Of a stretch of 64,000 nucleotides of DNA, positions 1 through 10,992 are shown piece after piece. The DNA is from Penicillium oxalicum (lineage: Eukaryota > Ascomycota > Eurotiomycetes > Eurotiales > Aspergillaceae). How positions within the stretch are numbered: position 1 is the stretch's first letter; the number at the start of each line of letters is the position of its first letter. The notes beneath the pieces were generated by a model. The model did no database searches and was not told the origin of the DNA. It saw only the letters and a list, made by a program, of their open reading frames with translations. The position numbers were made by a program, and so were the translations under genes. The DNA is taken from the NCBI RefSeq assembly GCF_001723175.1, contig NC_064650.1, positions 3,348,001 through 3,412,000 on the forward strand, read 5' to 3'.

Positions 1-1718
1 GAGCGACGATGGTCTCCTACAATGGGTCTTTTCCGAGTGTTTCTTCGTATTGCCCGCCCCGGTGCTCGTGATCGGAGGTTATTATCTACCGTGAATGTCC
101 GGGAACGTGGGACTTGCTGGGGAAATGGAAATGCGCCTGTTCTCACCGTCCCCCAACGAGGTCCAGATGGTAGCCGAGTTGAATCTGAGCAACCGATGTT
201 CATGTTTCATCCCCGTCGGTGTAACTCTGTTATCAAAGCGGCCCTTTTTCCCTGTCACTCGTTTGTTGACCGCCCTCACTCATGTGCCGCACACCTCTCA
301 CACACACACTCTCTCTCTCTCTCTCTCACAAGACGGCCTGGGAGACAGCTGAGTGGTTGCCTGAGCGGCCAGGAGGGAGAGTTTTGTTTTTTTTTTTTCT
401 TGACACATTGGCGTTGTCACGAACTGAGCGGTGGCCACTGAACACCAGTGATGGGCGATTCCAACCGACTCACATCTGCACGAGTCCCACGACTCCATCC
501 CACTCTGACTGCTTTCCCCCGCAGAAAAGCGGTTCCGAGCATCTGGCAGCTGTTAACTTGTTCGGTACTGGCTGGGTCCACTTAGAGTGGAGCTCGGCAA
601 GGAGGTCTGCTGACTGGTTCCCCAGTGCGTCTCAAAGGAGAGTTCGGGTCACGCCGAATGAGGCTCGATTAGGGAGCCCCCTCTTTTGGGCTCGTTTGGC
701 CCGTTTGGGCATTTCTGTTTGGCCGAGCGTGGATGAACGGGTCCGATGCTACCTTGCCGCGTGGTAGCATCCATCCCTGCGACCTTTCATACTTTGTCCA
801 GAGACGGTGTCAGGTACCCCAGACTGCGGATCACTCGATCGTCGGACTCCATATTCCTAATTTTTCTCCTTGATGGTACTCGTTTGATACTCCATGAGTC
901 TCGCAGGGTCTATACACATACTCTCTCTCTTTTCCCACTGTAGACCAAGGTACACTTTCCCCGGCCCGATACCCGGATGGCTCCCTCGTCTCAGTTCCAG
1001 TCCTGCTTCGACTGAACGCTTCCCAAAGTAGTCTCAGGTCATACGAACGGCCCTCGACTGCTGGTCGCATATCCAATTGGCCCCAATCAGGAGGACAAAC
1101 AAACCCGGCTCGACTCGTGCTTGACAGCTCCGAAACGGTGGTAGTGGCTACATGTTCCCATCAGTTCCCACTAGTCCTCCGGTCTGGCTTTCCACAGCCC
1201 CCCCCCCCCATCCGGCAAGCTACCCTGCCGTCTGGACCAGAATGGCGATGGTACTTGTCCCTTTTCTTGGCTGGATCTGATGTGACTTTTTTTGATTTTA
1301 TTTTGGGTTTACTTTTTTTGACTTTTCTTTTTTTTTTCACACCCTGACATTGCTACTTGACAACTTTTGCTAGAGGTCTCTTCACATCGTAGTTCCAGAA
1401 TGGCTTGAACTTGCCCGTTCAACCTGGTTTTCTTTTTCTTAAACACTGCCTTTTCCTGCTCTTTCCTTCTCTTCTATTTCTGTCCTCTGGAGCTCTCCTT
1501 CCCCCCCACAATCATCTCCACCACCTTCGCCGCTCATCGCTCTCCATTCAGCCGCGTCCGACTTTCCTCCATCACGCCTCCGCTTTTTTCCACTCAACCA
1601 CACTCCGCTCCCTCCACCTTCCCATCTGCGCCCTGACGATCATCAACATCGCCGCCGCCCGTGAATCAGCTCCCTCCGTCACATTACCGCTCGGGTAGTC
1701 CCTGCTCCGGTTCGCATC
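1..1718. other. Upstream region of the UNC93-like gene; no gene seen
   Basis: No reading frame here looks like a protein. It holds a CA/CT microsatellite near 299-327, several T-runs (around 385-400 and 1288-1340), a C-run near 1200, and a strongly pyrimidine-rich stretch from about 1420 to 1660. That stretch lies directly before the start codon at 1719 and is probably the core promoter or 5' leader of that gene. Confidence 0.6.
299..327. repeat. Compound (CA)n(CT)n microsatellite
   Basis: Five or six CA units run directly into about nine CT units. It lies in non-coding sequence 1.4 kb upstream of the first gene. Confidence 0.9.
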
Positions 1719-3537
1719 ATGGCAGAGACTGAGCCCAAAGTGCCGACCACCGACGTCGGGCCCAGCGCCTCGTTGACCGATGAGGTCCCCCGTCCGCGTG
1801 GTTGGATGTACCAGCGCATCGGAAAGGGCAGATTCAATCTGGGCTGGTATGCCTCACCCAAATTTCAGCTCGGCATGGTCGCCTTTGTGTGCTTTTTGTG
1901 TCCCGGCATGTTCAATGCCCTCAGTGGTCTGGGTGGTGGTGGCAAGGCCGATGTCAAGTTGGCCGACGACATGGTAAGTCATGATTGGGCCCTATCATAT
2001 TCATTACATCTCGGGCGCCGCCTCTCGATCTATGGTTGGACGTGTTTCATTCCACAGACCTGGCATGGACAAGCATTCAGACCTCGTGCATGATATTTGA
2101 TACTGACTCTTCATTCTGTTTGTTTCTTTTCCCGGGGGATAGAACACTGCGCTATACAGTACCTTTGCTGTGGTTGGGTTCTGCGCCGGCACCATTGTCA
2201 ATCGCCTGGGTGTGCGCATGGCCCTCTCATTTGGAGGTATCGGCTACTGTCTCTATGCGATCTCCCTGCTGGTTTCGGTCCACAAATATGTCCCCGGCTT
2301 CAATATCTTTGCGGGCGCCTTTCTGGGAGTGTGCGCCGGTCTGCTGTGGACTGCGCAGGGCACCATTATGATGTCCTACCCTGCCGAACAGTCCAAGGGT
2401 CGGTACTTTGCTTGGTTCTGGGGTATCTTCAACGTTGGTGCCTGCTTGGGTAGTCTGGTAAGTCTTTCCCGTCGAGCCTGGAGCCATGTCCTGTGGACTA
2501 ACTCTCTGTCCTTCACTAGATCCCCCTCGGACAAAATCACAGTGTCAAGACCAACAGCACCGTCACGGACGGCACCTACATCGCCTTTATTGTGCTCATG
2601 TTTGCAGGTGCTTGTCTGGCTCTGTTCATCTGCGATGCCGACAAGGTGGTTCGCCCGGACGGCTCCAAGGTCATTTTGATGAAGAGTCCTAGCTGGAAGA
2701 CGGAGATCTATGGCCTGTGGGAGACCATCAAGGCGGAACCATTCATCATCCTGCTCTTCCCCATGTTCTGGTCCTCCAACTGGTTCTACACCTACCAACA
2801 GAATGCCATCAACGGTGCCTACTTTGATACTCGCACCAAGTCACTCAACGGCTTCTTGTACTGGTTCGCCCAGATCGTTGCCGCCACCATCATCGGTCCC
2901 CTCTTGGATTCCAACCGAGTGCGTCGTAGCATGCGCGCCAAGATTGCCTTTGGGGTGCTGTTCGTCCTGACGATGGTCATCTGGGGCGGCGGCTACGCCT
3001 GGCAGAAGCGTTACACCCGGGAGAGTGTCGGCAAGGAGGCCATCAAGAACGGCACCTTTACGCCCTGGGACTGGACCACTCCCGGCTATGTCGGCCCCAT
3101 GTTCTTGTACTTCTTCTATGGCATGTACGATGCGATCTGGCAAGGTGTTGTCTACTGGTATGTTGAGCATCTTATCCCGTCGTTGACCTGGAACTCACGC
3201 TGACTTGTCGTTCGCTCTCTCGTTCAGGTTCATGGGTGCTCTCGGTAACTCTGGTCGTCGTTTGGCCAATTTGGCCGGCTTCTACAAGGGTCTCCAGTCT
3301 GCTGGCGCGGCCGTTATGTGGTCTCTCGATAGTAAGGAGACTCCCTACATGAACGAACTGGCCTCCAATTGGGGCATCCTCGCCGGCTCCCTCGTGGTCG
3401 CACTCCCCGTGGTGCTGCTACGCATTCGGGATACCGTGCCGATTGAGGAAGACCTCAAGGGTACCGACGAGACCATCGAGGATGTCCTTCCGGCCGAAGT
3501 CATTGATGAAAAACATCAAATTCACCGGGAATCCTAA
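1719..3537 (+). CDS. UNC93-like major facilitator superfamily membrane protein
   Basis: Four exons, 1719-1973, 2143-2457, 2520-3157 and 3228-3537, give a 505-residue protein. All three introns (169, 62 and 70 nt) have GT-AG ends and keep the frame. The product resembles fungal UNC93/DUF895 proteins, a branch of the major facilitator superfamily. Visible traits are a hydrophilic N-terminus of about 50 residues, about 11-12 hydrophobic segments, and blocks typical of the family: NTALYSTFAVVGF early in exon 2, FAWFWGIFNVGACLGSL at its end, and GNSGRRLANLAGFYKGLQSAG in the last exon, a conserved loop. The tail after about residue 460 is acidic and cytosolic. It probably sits in the plasma or an endomembrane, and the substrate is unknown. 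The start at 1719 is the first ATG of the open frame and follows a CT-rich leader. Family assignment is strong; transport function is inferred. Confidence 0.88.
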
Positions 3538-5630
3538 ACGAACCAATCATCATCCAGCTGTATGTTCAAAAGAGAATTCGTTTACTGCTCCCACCGCCAG
3601 AGAGTGGCATTGCTTTCTCTCTCTCTCTCTCTCTGATTTCCATTCCCCCGACATTTTCATGTTTGACTGTCTTTTTCCCACCGTAATAGCGACTTTGAAA
3701 TTTATCTTTTCGACCTGTTTTTTGGTCCGCCTTATGCCGGGGGGCGCATTTTACGGCCGGCATTCTTTCTGTCGATGGGTGCCAGATTTGACTACTCGAT
3801 TTTATTTTTTTATCTGCTGGATGATGGATGGCGGTTCATTTTCCCTCCACTACATGGCCTTTCGTTCTATGGACCATACTCTGCCGTTGGGCTTTGGCCA
3901 ACATACCTCTCATGTACTCTGATATTCACCGTAGCTTCTAATCTTCTCTCATGATGTGCCTATTGGCACAACCGTCAACATACCCCCTTTTTAACGAGCA
4001 ATGAAACCATCCTTCTCGACTATGACTTTTGCTTTTTTTTTATTCTTTGCCCTTGTTTCTCCATTCTGGTCGTTTGGTAGCTCCACCCAGACGGTGATCT
4101 TATTTCAATCAAGAATCTGTCACCCGTCACGAGAGGGCCGGTGGTGGGTGGCCATCCACGCGAAAGCCCGGACTACCTACACGACCCAGCCAAGCACTAG
4201 GTAGTAAGGTACTCTGGCCGTACCACTAACACTTACTAATTGTATTACCGTCCACGAATATCCGACTCTCACATATACTAAAGCTCAGCCCCCGTCCACC
4301 CACCATCTGGGGACCTATGACAAATAATTTCCATACACCGATCTACGGACCTATCCGAGCTTTCTCTTGTTTACTAAAGAGAAATGGGATCAAAAAAAAA
4401 ACAACAACATAGAGTTATGTCTAGTCTGGTAGTGGGGTCGAGTCTTGATTCTCCTTCATTAGATAAAATGTTTATGCGGGTACGACCACTGGATGGGTAT
4501 CCTTCTACGCCTGTGCTAGGTGACACGGTGCCCTTTGTTTATGCTGCGTGATGATGCAGCTGCCAGGGAGGTGGTGAAGTTGGTCTATTTGTTCTTGTTC
4601 GAGATTGTTTCCATTACTATATGTGCCTTCCGGGTATAGGTCCCTGTGGTGACGCTGGTTTATCGGGAGAGTTGGTGGGAAATCCCGTCAGATGAATAGA
4701 CCGAGAAGAAATTCAAGAGATCAATGCCCCGTATAGTAAGTAGGCCGCATCGTAAACTGGGGCGGTGTTTAGGTAGGTGAGCGACAATCCGAATACAATC
4801 TACGAATCGGAGAGCGACAACCGTCTTTCCGACAGGACAGTCTGTGGTCCCTTCGTACGCCTACTATCGACTGAGAATTGAACTCAAAGAGTGCTGCTTC
4901 ATTGAAACACAAAAACAATGACCTGTGAATCAGGGTATCCGCTCACCAAACCATCACTAGAACAGGTCTCAGGCCAAATTCAAGTAATCAGGCACACACA
5001 AGTGCAAATGGAAATACTCAGGGGGTCAAAGGCAGCGCTTGTAACTTCGACCCAATCGTCCAAATGTGTACCCTCCACCACAGGCTACGTTTCTTGTGGA
5101 GGTATGAAACGCATAGAAACCTATTTAGAAGAGAGCGACCACTTAGTGTGGAGATTCCAACATCCAAAAGGCATCCACTACCACAGCCCTGACATATGTG
5201 CTTCCCCACGTGGGAAAAGAACAAGGCGAGCGAGATCTGCCAACTATGGTCTTTCTGCTGCACTATCAAGGGGTCCAAAAAGGGGATTGTCATGAGCACA
5301 CGCTCTGTCGTGCTGTAGATCATGGCATCATTCATCATTCTTCCTTCGACATGATCAGCAGGAGTGATGTTTCCCCAAGAGAGATATTCCCAGAGAGGCT
5401 CAAGTGTCTCATTTCGAGTGCTCAATTACCACCAAAGAAAAAAAAGCAATCACAACTAATAGCGTCAATGGACGAGCTGGAAGCGAGACTGTTTCAACTT
5501 GCAGCCGAGGGTTCGTTCATCAAAAGAAAGAAAAGAATAAAAAATCCCAAACGCTCAGGAAAAAGCCGAATCAATTTGCCGAAAAACACAACGCCCTCCC
5601 AATATCGCACGAAACTCGACCTGGTGCTCT
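3538..5630. other. Convergent 3' flanks of the UNC93-like and carrier genes
   Basis: The neighbouring genes converge here, so both 3' untranslated regions are expected. It contains a CT microsatellite at 3616-3634 and several T-runs, and is AT-richer from about 4200 on. The short open frames, for example 4918-5295, have no recognisable protein character. I see nothing else. Confidence 0.55.
3616..3634. repeat. (CT)9 microsatellite
   Basis: A pure CT run in the presumed 3' untranslated region of the UNC93-like gene, about 80 bases after its stop codon. Confidence 0.9.
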
Positions 5631-6737
5631 CTATTTGGTGATCAGGTTGAGATAGTCGGCCACAATCAAAGTGACCATCCTGTCATTTCTGTTAGCTTGA
5701 TGATCGTCATCCACAAGTGGGGCATCCCCTCAGAAGTCGGATGCATGAGAGTGGGCTGGGTGGGCCACCTGCCCCGTTGGGGATTAAACTCACGCATGGG
5801 GTGCGATCCGCACGTAATAAGTGCCGAATCCCCGGTAGAAGCGCATCCACCCCTCTTCCTGAACCACCTTCTTGGCACAGTCGAGGACTCCACGATATGG
5901 CAGCTTGCCCGTGGCTGGATCCTTTTGTTGCTTCTGCAGTCGAGTCTTGACAAAGTCAAATGGCAATGAGAGGAAACTGGCGAAAAATCCCGCGATCGCG
6001 GATGCGGCAAAGGTGGTGGTCTGTGGCGAAAGACTGGTGTGTTGCTTCAACTGAGCCTTGCTCTCGGCGAAGAAAGTCAGCTGGCCCATGTTGAGGGCCA
6101 TGGCGCGCACCACGGTAGGCAAAGCCCCCGACCATAAAGCCGCGAGTCCTTCCTGCTTGGAGATGCGGACCAGGGCATCGAACACGGAGCGGTAGTTGGC
6201 ACGAGCCGCAGGTGGCTTCAACCCGTCGGATTGCATACGCACAAGGGCCAGATCGGCTGGGTTGCCAATCATCGCGGCAATGCCACCGGCCGAGAGACCC
6301 GCGGCGGCGCGTTCAGTAAAGGTGATCTTGCGTCCTTGGCCCTCGGCACGCTTGTTGAGTTTCTTGATGAAGGTATCAAAAAAGCCGAGACGAGCGGTCG
6401 TGTACACGGCTTGACGCAGGAGGCCCGCAGAGAGTCCGGTGTACAAGTCCATTACTTTGCCCGAGGCAATGATCTCCTTGGTGATGCCGAGTGCAGAGGG
6501 CCGAGGACCTGTACGGGCCCCCTCACCGGCGAGCTGCAGACGAACCTTGACCATGTCAACGGGTTGAATGACCACAGTCGCGGTCATGCCGGCGAGGCCA
6601 CCGTTGATGAAGGGAAGCGCGGCCCGCATGTAGGGATGGTGGAGGACAGTGGTAGTGGCGGCGGCCGGGTTCTCCATGGCCGCTTTGGTGGTTCGCTGCG
6701 CGGACAGCGCGGTGTCCTTGATCGACCGTGATGCCAT
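5631..6737 (-). CDS. Mitochondrial carrier, 2-oxoglutarate/malate (dicarboxylate) type
   Basis: Two exons, 6737-5794 and 5679-5631, joined across a 114-nt GT-AG intron, give 330 residues, normal for an SLC25 carrier. The tiny last exon restores the expected C-terminus; without it the protein would stop just after RIAPHA. Three tandem carrier repeats each begin with the P-x-D/E-x-x-K/R signature or its variant: PVDMVK near residue 59, NPADLALVR in repeat two and LPFDFVKTR in repeat three. The block INGGLAGMTATVVIQPVDMV and the NPADLALVRMQSDG block are typical of the oxoglutarate/malate carrier (OGC) group, which exchanges 2-oxoglutarate for malate across the inner mitochondrial membrane. The start used is the ATG at 6737; M21 is a possible alternative. 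An upstream TTG extends the open frame but is not a credible start. Exact substrate is inferred from family. Confidence 0.88.
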
Positions 6738-9700
6738 TTCACAGAAAAGGTAGATGGAATCAAAGGGGGACTGAATCAAAAGTTTAAAGAGTTAGTTAAT
6801 GAGGCAAGAGAATGTGAGAATACCCGCAACGCCTATCTATATGCTTTGATAGATGTTTTCTCGTACTCGCGAGAACGGGAATATAGATCCACCGCAACAC
6901 GACGGCTCTTGACAAACTCACGCGCCGACTGTTTGGAAACAAAAAGGGAGAAGCGCGCTTGAAGCGGTTTTGTGATGGAAATTGTGAGACAACAGCAGGG
7001 GTTTCAAAAGCTAGAAAAATTGAGAATCAATCATGTGTCACCACGAGAGGCGCGGAATTCGCGCCGAAGCTTGAAGCAGACCCATGGGAGAGACTCACCG
7101 AAGGCGTGATGGACCCCGTCACGGGAATGGCAATAGACCGTAGAGCACAGTGAATAACAGGGGACGGAAGCAAAAAAAAGGAACCGAGATTAGGGATGAA
7201 AGTTGAGTTGAATGAGGCGAGGAAGAGAGAAAGGGAGGAAGAAGGGAAGAGGGGGGGGATGGCACGAAATAATATGGAAGATACAGCAGGTGCGGGCGGG
7301 GGGAGTGGCCTGAGAAGCAGAGGAGAGGTCTTTTGACGAAAAGGGAAGGAACTGACCCAGACGGGCCGTTGATCGGGTCTGGGAAGGACCGAGAAGAAGG
7401 CGAGAAGGGTGGTGGTCGTGGTGGTACCGGCCAGATTCCTTTTCCAGACAGACTCTGGAAGGAGGTTGAAGCAAGAGCTTGGAAGTATACCCTCACTGCT
7501 AGATGTTCACTCTCACTACGAATTGATACTAGATAGAGTACGAGAATACGAGTTCGTGAGTGCTCATGTCACTTGGACTTTTATGTACATCCAGATTCGA
7601 CGGGGAGAAGGTACCCCCCTTGTGCTTTCAATTTCAATGGTGAGGCCTCCACTTATGCCCAGTAACCGCTTCCCCAACGCCCGCATGGTCCTTGTCTCGA
7701 GCATCTGTCCCTCGTTATGTTCCGATGCAGTCCTTTCCAAGACTCCCAGTCCTTCTTTTTTCGGACTCTGGATTGCTGCCCGAGGGGGGCCGAGCAGGGC
7801 AGGAGCAGACCAGGCCGGGAACCTGGTCACCATCCCATCACACACACACATACACACACATGCTGCACTGAAAACCGGACCTGGAGTCCGTGGAACCGCC
7901 AACGTTGGCCGCGGAATAGAAGATCCCTTTTGCACGGGGGGGTTGGTGGAGGGTGGAAAGTTAAAAGGAGAGAGGATAAAAAAAGAAAAGAAAACGAAGA
8001 AAAAAAAAAGAAGAAACCTCCTCCAGGCCTGGAAATCCCCAAGAATGGAATACAAGTCTCAATAGGCATCCCAGTTCTCGTCGGAAAGTCAAATAGGAGA
8101 GAAATTCGCCGTCTACGTACCTTAGCCATGGACAGACTGTAATCATGACTACGAGTGGTTGTCGTAGCACTCGTACCGACTACCTCCATCGTTCATCAAG
8201 TGGAGACCGTGGGGCAGTACCGAAAGTGCGGGCGGAGATCATGCTGCAGGTGGCCCCTCTTCTATGGTGTCTACGCTTGAGGAGTATCTCATGTCTCGAC
8301 AGGAGATCTCCTGGATCATGATATGGCTTCCACGAGTGGTGTGACTCTGACTGTCATGATAACCGATTGCCTAGAGACACTGAGGATTCTCCAGTCAACC
8401 CCAAAGATCTCCACATTCAGCCTCCTGGTTCTGCGATGGTGTAGCTGTTCAAGAGACGTCGCAGGGCGATGGGGCAAGGTCGAAATGCCAAAATGCGGGG
8501 AAAGCTTGATGTCACGAGTCGAGAGCTGTTCCGCCCCCCTCCGTCTTTCCTCCTTCATAGCCGACAAAAATCGAGACGGAGACTCTCATCCAACCAGAAT
8601 CAGACTCCCCGCACCAGCACAAGAATTCCCTGGCCGACCATTTCCGAGCTACTCGACATCTTTGTCTGTGTTCTCTGCCTTTGCTTGAGCCTGACTTTTT
8701 TTTTTCTTCCATGTTGTTTTTGACTTGGATGACGCGGATCCGTGCAGCTCCCCGTCAGCAGTAACGGGGACCTGGACAGCTAGGTGCATTTAGTGCCACG
8801 AGCTAAACTCGGAACCCCACTTACCCCACTAAGCCTCTTGGAGAAGATCCACGAGAACAGATCGGAGACAGCCAGACACGACGCTACACTCACTCCCCCC
8901 CCCCCCACGACCGCCCAACCCATTAATCAGTCTAGCTCGGAAGATCACTTATATTTGTTGAACGGGTATGATATTCGGGAAACGGCAAGAGTCAAGAGAG
9001 AACAAAAGAGAACAAAAAAAAGACCGGCTCATAACTACCGCATATCAAGTCTGGGCAACTGACGAATGTTCAGCTGCTTCCGCTCGTCGGCGTCTCTCAT
9101 CCCCAGCACAAACCAGGATGTCCATAGTCTTTTTTCATTCATACATACAGAGAGGCGCTCCTCGCCCAATAAGATGGCCGGGTGGAAAGAAAGAAGATTA
9201 AAAACCGATGGCGCCATTTCCCGTGGAGACGATCAGGCCGATAGCTCCATGTCGAGCACGCGCAGTACCTGACATCTCCCTCTGAGGACACCCGTCCGAC
9301 GGAGACGATTGCTGACTGATTCCGGCGCTCCTGTTGGTCTCTCGTAGGAAGACTGGATAAGGTCCGATCACACACAAGCTGGGCATATCGCCGAAAATCG
9401 GCACTTGTCCCTGGCGAATCGTGCAGGGATCGGAGATGGTGGACGACTAGATGACCAGACTACTAGACTACCCACTAGACCCCGTTGACCATGCCGGAGC
9501 TTGCCGCCCTGCACAAGCGCTGCTGTCCATGGCAATTGGATGACACAACTTCCGAGATTGGAAGCTTTGCATCATATTACAGGAGGAACTAGAGACTGAA
9601 TACTGGATACTGGATATGCGTGGAGCTTTGTAGACCACGTCCGCCTTGTCGAAGCCAATTACCGCTCCCGAACTCCAGTTCTCCGGCCTCAAGCTGAACT

Positions 9701-10992
9701 TTCAAATATGCCCGCATGCCGATTGTCACGGAGGACAGCTCTCCGAGGCCTTTTCAACTCCTATCTCCTGATCTCTGATTGTGGGACAAGATACGCACTG
9801 CAATACCAGCTCGACCTGTCGACGAAACCTACCCGCGACGCCCAATTTCCCCCGTGACACAAACGGCACTTGATCAATTTGACCAGCTTGGAAAGACATC
9901 ACTCTCATTGATGGAGAATCTCGTCGGAACAACACCCCTGATCTATCTTGTTCGCAGTTCCTGGAACCGTATCAAGGTTCTACACCAGAATAATTCCATA
10001 GTCCGGTTCATGATTATGAACCTCACTACCTACTTGCAAAAGAGCAAAAATGAACATGACCATACGTCGAACATATCTCAAGAGTTCCACGTCTCTGTCA
10101 AAATTTCACCCACCCACCAACTTCCGGCAGGACCTTTCCTCGACTCAGAACCTAGCAAAGCAAAGCGTGGACGGAATAATTGAGATATGTCAAGTATTAC
10201 CTCCGGACGACTGTCATGAAATTCTTAAAGTTGTCCCGGTCACATGAAACAGTGCATTCAGACTGAATCCATGCCGGAGAGGTCTTTGTTTCCACCTATC
10301 TTGTTTCGTCTCGATCCCCCGTGGGGCATGTGGAGCGGGAATCAAGGCGGGAATCGAGAGACGGACCTTGCAGTCTCTGGTGATTTTTGCACCATGGGAG
10401 GGGCCTACTGCGTAGATTGACGGTGGGTGCCAAGTGGTGGGCAACATGTCCGGGTGAGCGCAAGACAGTCGAATAGAATGGTCAGTTGTGCTCAATGGTA
10501 GAGGTTGCACCTCTCTAGTAACCTATTCTCAGGGTCTACTGATATAAATGCAAAACAAAGATTTTAAGAATATCTGATCTCATGGGGACTATCTCTGGTT
10601 AGTTGGATGGTCGAAAGTCCAGCGCCAAGCTTCAGGACTCTCAACGCGGCAGAGGGTAAGTAATAAGATACACAAAACCCATATGAATCACATGACAATC
10701 ATGAAATAAAAAGAAATACAGGCACGTAAGAGGAAATTCAAAGTCGGGGCAATCAGAAATAAAACGAAAACAACAAATGGGGGGAATAAGCCCTCGCGCT
10801 CGTCCCGACTCAAGCGCAAGGGAGCAAGTCTCGACATCATGAACAAAAAGACAAAAACATGAAAAGCAACACGCCATGCATATGATTAAGCACACTCAAG
10901 CAAAACACCCACAACCAACAACGGTCACGAGTTCTTTTTTGGAAAAGCATTCATCGCCTCAACGGCCTGCGGCCAAAGCCTCTTCCACAGAC
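6738..10992. other. 4.3-kb non-coding stretch between the carrier and PEPCK genes
   Basis: This holds the upstream region of the carrier gene and the 3' flank of PEPCK. The plus strand is purine-rich from about 7190 to 7400 (pyrimidine-rich on the carrier's strand, like a leader). There is a CA tract near 7839-7860, a purine tract near 7965-8015 and a C-run near 8898. Open frames such as 7409-8065 and 9779-10183 show no domain or conserved block. I see no gene, RNA or mobile element. Confidence 0.5.

Noticed and set aside
4865..4900. A five-pair T-arm-like hairpin (TTGAG/CTCAG around TTCAATT) on the minus strand
   Set aside because: No acceptor stem or A-box at the right distance.
6738..6779. 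Upstream extension of the mitochondrial carrier to a TTG at 6779
   Set aside because: Non-ATG start; the ATG at 6737 gives a normal carrier N-terminus.
9779..10183. 134-codon plus-strand frame in the 6.7-11.0 kb gap
   Set aside because: No recognisable domain, no splice partners, and composition like the surrounding non-coding DNA.
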